From positions 1 to 50,197 of the forward strand of contig NZ_JXAG01000015.1 in assembly GCF_000814905.1 (NCBI RefSeq): a DNA stretch of 50,197 nt, written 5' to 3'. The notes under the pieces are model-generated. The model was not told where the DNA came from. It saw nothing but the letters and a program-made list of their open reading frames with translations, and did no database searches. Positions 44,962 through 50,197 of the stretch are shown piece after piece (position 1 is the first letter of the stretch; each line of letters begins with the position of its first letter). Made by a program: the position numbers and the translations under genes. The stretch is from Enterobacter sp. Bisph1. Its GTDB lineage: Bacteria; Pseudomonadota; Gammaproteobacteria; Enterobacterales; Enterobacteriaceae.

Positions 44962-45999
44962 TTAGCTTATTGGGCCGGTTTGTACTACTACTTTACCAAA
45001 ATTTTTTCCTTCGAGCAGGCCAATAAAGGCCTCTGGTGCGCTCTCCAGCCCTTCGGTCAATTGCTCACGATAGTGAATTTTTTCTTCGCGGATCCATTGC
45101 CCCATATCTTGCTGAAATTCATAAATACGGTGACCATAATCCTGGTTGATAATAAACCCTTGCAAACGAATCCGTTTTTTCAGCACCGTCGCCATTAATA
45201 ACGGAATACGATCGGGCCCGGCCGGTAGATCGGTGGCATTATAACCACTAACTAATCCGCACAGAGGTATTCGTGCTGCGGTATTTAATAATGGCAGCAC
45301 GGCGTCGAATACTTTTCCGCCGACATTCTCGAAATAGATATCAATTCCCTGCGGGCAGGCCGCCGCCAGTTGGTCGGCAAAATCGTCTGCGCGGTGATCG
45401 AGGCATTTATCAAAACCCAGTACCTCAACCGCGTGACGGCACTTCTCAGCGCCTCCGGCGACACCGACAACGTGACAACCTTTGATTTTACCGATTTGCC
45501 CCACCGTTGCGCCGACCGGGCCTGTCGCCGCGGCGACCACCAGGGTTTCGCCGGCTTTTGGCTGACCGATATCCAAAAGCCCCATATAGGCGGTAAAACC
45601 CGGCATCCCGAGAATACCCAGCGACCATGATGGATGTGTTGGATTCGCCCCTAAATTGACCAGCCCTTCGCCGCCCGAGATGTCGTAATCCTGCCAGCCG
45701 CTATAGCCCAGTACCCAGTCGCCCTCGGCAAAATCTGGATGCTGGGATTTAACGACCCGGCTGACGGTACCGCCGCACATCACTTCACCGATTTTCACCG
45801 GCGGCGAATAGGACGGCGCATCGCTCATGCGACCGCGCATATAAGGGTCTAACGAAAGATAAACCGTACGCAGCAGCAATTGGCCCTCGCCCGGGGTGGC
45901 TATGTCATCTTCTTCGAAACGAAAATTGTCGACAACGGGTGCACCGTGCGGGCGGGAAGCCAGTACCCAACGGCGATTGCGGTTAGACGTTTGATTCAT
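44962..45999 (-). CDS. curA: NADPH-dependent curcumin/dihydrocurcumin reductase CurA
   Basis: 345 aa medium-chain reductase of the leukotriene B4 dehydrogenase/double-bond reductase group. N-terminal catalytic part (RTVYLSLDPYMRGRMSDAPS), Rossmann domain with the AATGPVGATVGQIGKIKGC nucleotide-binding loop, and IYFENVGGKVFDAVLPLLN. E. coli CurA (YncB) reduces curcumin with NADPH in two steps and probably acts on other enones. The start at 45997-45999 (MNQTSNRNRRWVLA) matches. It is divergent from mnaT with a 258-bp gap. Confidence 0.93.
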   Translation of the reverse strand: MNQTSNRNRRWVLASRPHGAPVVDNFRFEEDDIATPGEGQLLLRTVYLSLDPYMRGRMSDAPSYSPPVKIGEVMCGGTVSRVVKSQHPDFAEGDWVLGYSGWQDYDISGGEGLVNLGANPTHPSWSLGILGMPGFTAYMGLLDIGQPKAGETLVVAAATGPVGATVGQIGKIKGCHVVGVAGGAEKCRHAVEVLGFDKCLDHRADDFADQLAAACPQGIDIYFENVGGKVFDAVLPLLNTAARIPLCGLVSGYNATDLPAGPDRIPLLMATVLKKRIRLQGFIINQDYGHRIYEFQQDMGQWIREEKIHYREQLTEGLESAPEAFIGLLEGKNFGKVVVQTGPIS

Positions 46000-46257
46000 G
46001 ATTCACTCCTTTGCGTGTCAGTTTTACTAATGATACTAGTCGCAGAACGTCCCTGGCGCGTTAAGTTTCCGTGCGGGCGGCTGTGATTCGCCCCCCATAA
46101 CCGCGACAAACTGCCGCGTTTAAAACATCCAGAGTCTTTCCCGTGAAAAATCTTCATCCCCGACACATGGGCTGACTAATGCGTTGATTTCTCTTGTCTG
46201 AGATAGTATTCATATCGCAACCAGAGGGTACAGATGTGCACAGTTTGAGGTAAAAGC

Positions 46258-46773
46258 ATGACAATTCGTTACGCCGGAAAAGAGGATTGCGCTGAGATCG
46301 TCGTCATTTATAACCACGCGGTAGTGCATACCGCCGCGATCTGGAATGACCAGACGGTAGATGTTAATAACCGTATTGCCTGGTTTGAGGCGCGCGCCTT
46401 ATTGGGGTATCCGGTGCTGGTCAGTGTTGAAAATGGCGCGGTGACGGGTTATGCCTCGTTTGGCGACTGGCGCGCGTTTGATGGTTTTCGCCATACCGTT
46501 GAGCACTCGGTGTATGTCCACCCGGATCACCAGGGCAAAGGCATCGGCAAGGCGTTAATGGTGCGCTTGATCGAAGAAGCGAAACGCATCGGTAAACATG
46601 TTATGGTGGCGGGGATCGAAGCACAAAATCACGGCTCGATTCATCTGCACCGAAAACTCGGCTTTACCGTTACCGGACAGATGCCGCAGGTCGGCACCAA
46701 ATTTGGCCGCTGGCTGGATCTTACTTTTATGCAGCTGCAGCTGGATGATCGCAGCGATCCGGATGCCATGTAA
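46258..46773 (+). CDS. mnaT: L-amino acid N-acetyltransferase MnaT (YncA)
   Basis: 171 aa GNAT protein. It has the acetyl-CoA loop VYVHPDHQGKGIGKALMVRLIEEA (QGKGIG) and MVAGIEAQNHGSIHLHRKLGFTVTGQMPQVGTKFGRWLDLTFMQ. E. coli MnaT acetylates L-methionine sulfoximine and sulfone and L-phenylglycine, and the related PAT/bar enzymes act on phosphinothricin. The stop overlaps the ydcZ start (TAATG, 46771-46775), so the two are coupled, as in E. coli gene order. Confidence 0.93.
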   Translation: MTIRYAGKEDCAEIVVIYNHAVVHTAAIWNDQTVDVNNRIAWFEARALLGYPVLVSVENGAVTGYASFGDWRAFDGFRHTVEHSVYVHPDHQGKGIGKALMVRLIEEAKRIGKHVMVAGIEAQNHGSIHLHRKLGFTVTGQMPQVGTKFGRWLDLTFMQLQLDDRSDPDAM

Positions 46774-47222
46774 TGAACTCCTCGTTAACCCTCACCTTTT
46801 TGATTGCCGCCGGTATTGGCCTGGTGGTGCAAAACACGTTAATGGTGCGTATCACCCAATCGTCGTCGACGATCCTTATTGCCATGCTGCTTAACTCGCT
46901 GGTCGGCATTGTGCTGTTTGTGACTATTTTGCTCTTCAAGCACGGCGTTGCCGGGTTTCAGGAGCTATACAGCAGCGTAAAATGGTGGACGCTAATCCCC
47001 GGTCTGTTGGGATCGTTCTTCGTCTTCGCCAGTATTAGCGGCTATCAGTATGTCGGTGCGGCCACCACCATTGCGGTACTGGTAGCAAGCCAGCTTATCG
47101 GCGGGTTGGCGATGGATATCATCAGAAGCCAGGGCGTTGCCCTAAAAGCGCTTATAGGCCCGGTATGCGGTGCGGTATTGCTGGTGATTGGCGCCTGGCT
47201 GGTGGCCAGACGCCAGTTTTAA
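46773..47222 (+). CDS. ydcZ: YdcZ, inner-membrane DMT-like protein
   Basis: 149 aa with four to five hydrophobic helices (FLIAAGIGLVVQNTLMVRI, ILIAMLLNSLVGIVLFVTIL, GLLGSFFVFASISGYQYVG). It is of the DUF606/DMT-like short family, which acts as dimers; the substrate is unknown. It matches E. coli YdcZ in size and position. It begins inside the mnaT stop codon. The convergent ydcY stop abuts its own stop with no gap. Confidence 0.9.
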   Translation: MNSSLTLTFLIAAGIGLVVQNTLMVRITQSSSTILIAMLLNSLVGIVLFVTILLFKHGVAGFQELYSSVKWWTLIPGLLGSFFVFASISGYQYVGAATTIAVLVASQLIGGLAMDIIRSQGVALKALIGPVCGAVLLVIGAWLVARRQF

Positions 47223-47456
47223 TTACAGAATCGTGCCGCCTTTGGTGAGCTGTTCGCGGCGCGCTTCCATATCTTCTTTATGCTGCCGACCGTGCTGGGC
47301 GATCGTTTCCCGCAGGCGCTGCTGCTGGCTATAACGCTCTTCACGGCTAAGTTCGGCGTCGTTACTCAATTCCACCAGCAGTTCATTCATGCCGATAATC
47401 GCCCCCTGCGCGATTGCAGCGTCAACGCGGGCGATAACTTCTTCCAGATGTGACAT
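47223..47456 (-). CDS. ydcY: YdcY, small conserved protein of unknown function
   Basis: 77 aa, the E. coli YdcY length, soluble and highly charged. The sequence MSHLEEVIARVDAAIAQGAI, HNMNELL-like GMNELLVELSNDAELSREE and EDMEARREQLTKGGTIL matches the E. coli protein (DUF2526). It has no known function. It is convergent with ydcZ with zero spacing. Upstream, the dppA-like gene ends 11 bp before its ATG, so the two may be co-transcribed. Confidence 0.92.
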   Translation of the reverse strand: MSHLEEVIARVDAAIAQGAIIGMNELLVELSNDAELSREERYSQQQRLRETIAQHGRQHKEDMEARREQLTKGGTIL

Positions 47457-47466
47457 ACCCTCTCCT

Positions 47467-49065
47467 TTAATTGAGCTTCGCTTTGGAAAAATCGCTGCCC
47501 ATCATGCTCACGGTATAGCCGCTCACGTTACTGCGGGTGGCGAAGAAGGTTTTGCCGTTCGCCAGCGTTAGCCACGGTGCCTGCTGATAAAAAATCTCCT
47601 GCGCCTGGCTGTAAAGCCTGGCGCGCTCGGCCGGATCGCTGGTCACTTTCGCTTTCTGTACCAGCCCATCATAGCCTTTATCACACCAGCGGGCGGCGTT
47701 AGAACCGGTTTTGATGCTGTTGCAGCCGAGCAGCACATCGGCGAAGTTATCCGGGTCGCCGTTATCTGCCATCCAGCCGTACAGTGCGGCGTCGTGTTCG
47801 CCTTTACGTATCCCCGCCAGATATTCGCCCCATTCATAGGAGACAATCTTCGCCTTCACGCCGACTTTCGCCCAGTCCGCCTGGATCATTTCGGCAATGC
47901 GGCGCGAATTCGGGTTGTACGGGCGCTGCACCGGCATCGACCACAGCGTGGCTTCAAAACCCTGCTCAAGCCCGGCCTGTTTCAGCAACGCTTTGGCCTT
48001 TTCGGGATCGTAAGCGTAATCCTTCAGCTCTTTATTAAAGCCGAGCATATTCGGCGGCAACGGAGATTTCGCTACCGTACCGGAGCCCATAAACACCGCG
48101 TTGACGATGGCCTGTTTGTCGGTGGCATAGTTCAGCGCCTGGCGCACCAGCACATTATCAAAAGGTTTTTTCTGCGTGTTAAATGCCAGGTAGCCGACGT
48201 TAAGGGCATCGACGGTGTGCAGGGTCAGATCTTTGTTGTTTTTGATTTGCTCAAACTGTACCGGTGCCGGTGCGGGAATAATCTGGCACTCGTTGGTTTG
48301 CAGCTTCGCCAGCCGGGTTTGTACGTCCGGGGTAATGGCGAAAATCAGATGTTTGGTCGGCACTTCGCCATCCCAGTAATTGGGGTTGGCAATATAGCGG
48401 ATTTGTGCATCGGTTTTGTACTGCTGCAGGGCGTACGGACCGGTGCCAATCGGCCAGTTATCGACATTTTCCGGCGTGCCTTTTTTCAACATCGCATCAG
48501 CATATTCTGCCGACAGGATCGAGGCGAAATCCATCCCCCAGTCGGCGAGAAACGGCGCGTTTGGTTCGTTGAGCACAAACTGGACGTGATAATCATCGAT
48601 TTTTTTCACCTCTTTGATCAGCTTGTCGAGGCCGACATCGGTGAAATATTCATAGGTGCCCTGTGAAACGTTGTGGTACGGGTTTTTCGTATCCATCTGG
48701 CGCATCACGGAGAAGATAACGTCATCGGCGTTAAAATCGCGCGTCGGTTTGAAATATTTATTGCTGTTAAACTTCACTCCCTGGCGCAGGGTAAAAGTCC
48801 AGGTTTTGCCATCTTCCGACACTTTCCACTCCGTTGCCAGCGACGGAATCGGGGTGTTTTTTACCGGGTCAAAGCTCACCAGTCGGTTATACAGCACCTG
48901 CGAACTGGCGACAAAAGTCGGACCGGAGCTGGCGATTTGTGGGTTAAAAGATTCCGGTGAGGCTTCGGAGCAGTAGACAATCGTATCGTTCGACGCCGCC
49001 CAGGCGGCACTTGCCGGTAACAGTGCGCTCAGCGCGAGGGCGAGCAGCGTTTTTCCCGTGGACAT
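47467..49065 (-). CDS. DppA-like peptide/nickel/haem ABC binding protein (orphan)
   Basis: 532 aa. Signal peptide (MSTGKTLLALALSALLPASA, cleavage after AWA) and a family-5 binding domain: NDTIVYCSEASPESFNPQIA, DFNADDVIFSVMRQMDTKNP, MDFASILSAEYADAMLKKGT, MPVQRPYNPNSRRIAEMIQA and YEWGEYLAGIRKGEHDAALYGWMADNGDPDNF. It resembles E. coli DppA over its length but is clearly a distinct paralogue. No permease or ATPase gene is beside it, so it probably feeds a Dpp-type transporter encoded elsewhere. The start at 49063-49065 is clear. Confidence 0.85.
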   Translation of the reverse strand: MSTGKTLLALALSALLPASAAWAASNDTIVYCSEASPESFNPQIASSGPTFVASSQVLYNRLVSFDPVKNTPIPSLATEWKVSEDGKTWTFTLRQGVKFNSNKYFKPTRDFNADDVIFSVMRQMDTKNPYHNVSQGTYEYFTDVGLDKLIKEVKKIDDYHVQFVLNEPNAPFLADWGMDFASILSAEYADAMLKKGTPENVDNWPIGTGPYALQQYKTDAQIRYIANPNYWDGEVPTKHLIFAITPDVQTRLAKLQTNECQIIPAPAPVQFEQIKNNKDLTLHTVDALNVGYLAFNTQKKPFDNVLVRQALNYATDKQAIVNAVFMGSGTVAKSPLPPNMLGFNKELKDYAYDPEKAKALLKQAGLEQGFEATLWSMPVQRPYNPNSRRIAEMIQADWAKVGVKAKIVSYEWGEYLAGIRKGEHDAALYGWMADNGDPDNFADVLLGCNSIKTGSNAARWCDKGYDGLVQKAKVTSDPAERARLYSQAQEIFYQQAPWLTLANGKTFFATRSNVSGYTVSMMGSDFSKAKLN

Positions 49066-49344
49066 TTTATTAGCCTTCTATTTATACCTGAAGCAGTAAT
49101 CACAGCACAGCAACTGCCAACTGGCAAATAACGATTCGGCATCAAGTTATGCTAAAGCATTTGTTTTTGCTGAAATATCCACCATGCTTAAAGAGATAAT
49201 TTGCATTAAATAAAATTCATGCCGTCAAGGGGATTCGACGCGCTCAATGGCCCGAGAATTCAATGGTTTTGCGCTTACTTCTGCCCTTTACGGGTAATAA
49301 GTTTGCGTATAGTAGACGCGTGAAGAAGTCTATGGGATGAAAAC

Positions 49345-50197
49345 GTGGCAAAAACACTCTTGCGCAGCGGCGATTTGGATGATTTCCAGGCCGTTGGCGG
49401 CGGCGGTCAGGCCGTATTCGATTCGGCATTGCAAATTCGTGAAGCACTGCGTCTGCGTAAGCAGCAGGCGCTGGTTGATTGCCTGGCCATACCCCAGGTG
49501 AATGATGAAGGCGATCGTGTGGACTGGTATTCCCCCGTCGATGGTCGCGCCGTCGCATGGAAAGCCGCGGAACCCGAGGCGCGCGCCCGCGCGCTGCGTT
49601 ACCTTGAAAGCACGCTCGACAGCGCGGCGTCCCTGAGCCGTAAATGCCTGCAATCACCGAAAACTGCACAACAACTCTTTGGCTCGTTGCTGGAAAAAGC
49701 GCTGCAGTTTCCCGGGGAGAACCACGTTTTCCTGGTCGATGGCAAGCCGGTTATCACCTTCTGGGGCTTTGTTAATCTCAATGAAAGCGCCCGTGAAAGC
49801 GTGCTGGAATGCCTCCATGAGCCGGAGCCAGAGGTACCGGAAATCTTTATTGAACCGGAACCGGAGCCGGAACCCGAGCCGGAGCCGATAGAAGAAGCGG
49901 TGGCGGAAGTAACCTTTAACCAGGCCGATGCGCCGCTGTTAATGCCGCAGCCGGAAGCCAAACCGCAGCCCGTTGCCGCGCCACCTGTGCCGCCAGCGGA
50001 GCCGGTAGTTACGCCGCAGCCCGCGCCGCAGCCGCAACCTAAGCCAGTGGCGAAAAAACGCCGCCGTTACGGTCTGTGGATGCTTCCCGTTGCCGCCGCC
50101 GTCGCCGCGGCGGTTGCCGTGCCGCTGGTGCTTAATCAGCCGCAGCAAGCGCCCGCGCCTGTCGCTGTCGTAACCAAAGCAGAGCCGAAAGATATCG
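49345..50197 (+). CDS. srfA: SrfA-family protein (N-terminal part, runs off the window)
   Basis: 284 full codons visible, no stop. Begins MAKTLLRSGDLDDFQAVGGG, which resembles Salmonella SrfA, the first gene of srfABC, a putative virulence locus of unknown mechanism. Residues about 170-240 form a Pro/Glu-rich linker (EPEPEPEPEP then PQP repeats), followed by basic KKRRR and a membrane helix (YGLWMLPVAAAVAAAVAVPLVL), so the rest may be periplasmic. The start is a GTG at 49345: the frame upstream closes at a TGA (49321-49323) with no ATG in between. srfB and srfC would be expected just outside the window. Confidence 0.7.
   Translation, partial: MAKTLLRSGDLDDFQAVGGGGQAVFDSALQIREALRLRKQQALVDCLAIPQVNDEGDRVDWYSPVDGRAVAWKAAEPEARARALRYLESTLDSAASLSRKCLQSPKTAQQLFGSLLEKALQFPGENHVFLVDGKPVITFWGFVNLNESARESVLECLHEPEPEVPEIFIEPEPEPEPEPEPIEEAVAEVTFNQADAPLLMPQPEAKPQPVAAPPVPPAEPVVTPQPAPQPQPKPVAKKRRRYGLWMLPVAAAVAAAVAVPLVLNQPQQAPAPVAVVTKAEPKDI

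Noticed and set aside
49599..49961. Gly-Ser repeat ORF antisense to srfA
   Set aside because: It is the reverse complement of the Pro/Glu-rich linker of SrfA.
1..50197. CRISPR array, tRNA, rRNA, insertion sequence or prophage
   Set aside because: No regularly spaced repeats, cloverleaf-type genes, transposase or phage structural genes were seen on reading both strands.

Overview
The window is a chromosomal segment of a Gram-negative enterobacterium outside Escherichia, probably of the Enterobacter/Kosakonia/Klebsiella group; the genus cannot be fixed from the sequence alone. The backbone genes are close homologues of E. coli genes and keep the E. coli map order. Read from right to left they are ydcY, ydcZ, mnaT, curA, mcbR, pqqU (yncD), ansP, yncG, pptA, yddH, nhoA, yddG and fdnGHI. 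Accessory cassettes are inserted between these anchors. No rRNA, tRNA, CRISPR array or insertion sequence was seen.

Layout. 1-1005: AraJ-type MFS exporter, cut by the window edge. 1180-5770: fdnGHI, the nitrate-inducible formate dehydrogenase, with an in-frame UGA (selenocysteine) codon in fdnG. 5991-6881: yddG. 6878-9061: smvA efflux pump and its divergent TetR regulator smvR, with two operator-like palindromes between them. 9058-9900: nhoA. 9976-13344: three-gene ferric-type ABC importer. 13576-15354: membrane diguanylate cyclase. 15522-18817: AT-rich two-gene cassette that looks like a bifunctional peptidoglycan-hydrolase effector (M23-like plus GH19/lysozyme-like domains) with an exported immunity protein. 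19417-23635: yddH, a secreted alpha/beta hydrolase, pptA, yncG, a small P-loop kinase and a LacI-family regulator.

24071-31644: an eight-gene operon on the minus strand (two flavin monooxygenases, M20 deacylase, GNAT acetyltransferase, ABC importer with two paralogous binding proteins). Its content parallels the Bacillus subtilis ytmI operon for S-alkylated cysteine salvage. 31982-33600: a 42-codon ORF overlapping ansP, then ansP. 33680-37155: cynR, cynT, cynS and a CodA/AtzC-like amidohydrolase with changed active-site residues, in the place where E. coli has cynX. 37415-39529: pqqU. 39636-40759: a second AT-rich overlapping gene pair, lying between two near-identical hairpins. 40990-43860: a GNAT protein and a chemoreceptor with a sigma-28-type promoter. 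44054-47456: mcbR, curA, mnaT, ydcZ, ydcY. 47467-49065: an orphan DppA-like binding protein. 49345-end: start of a srfA-like gene.

The most notable content is the effector/immunity cassette near the position where E. coli carries rhsE, the sulfur-compound salvage operon, the odd amidohydrolase in the cyanate operon, and the hairpin-flanked unknown pair. All family and orthology statements rest on recalled protein sequences, not on a database search.
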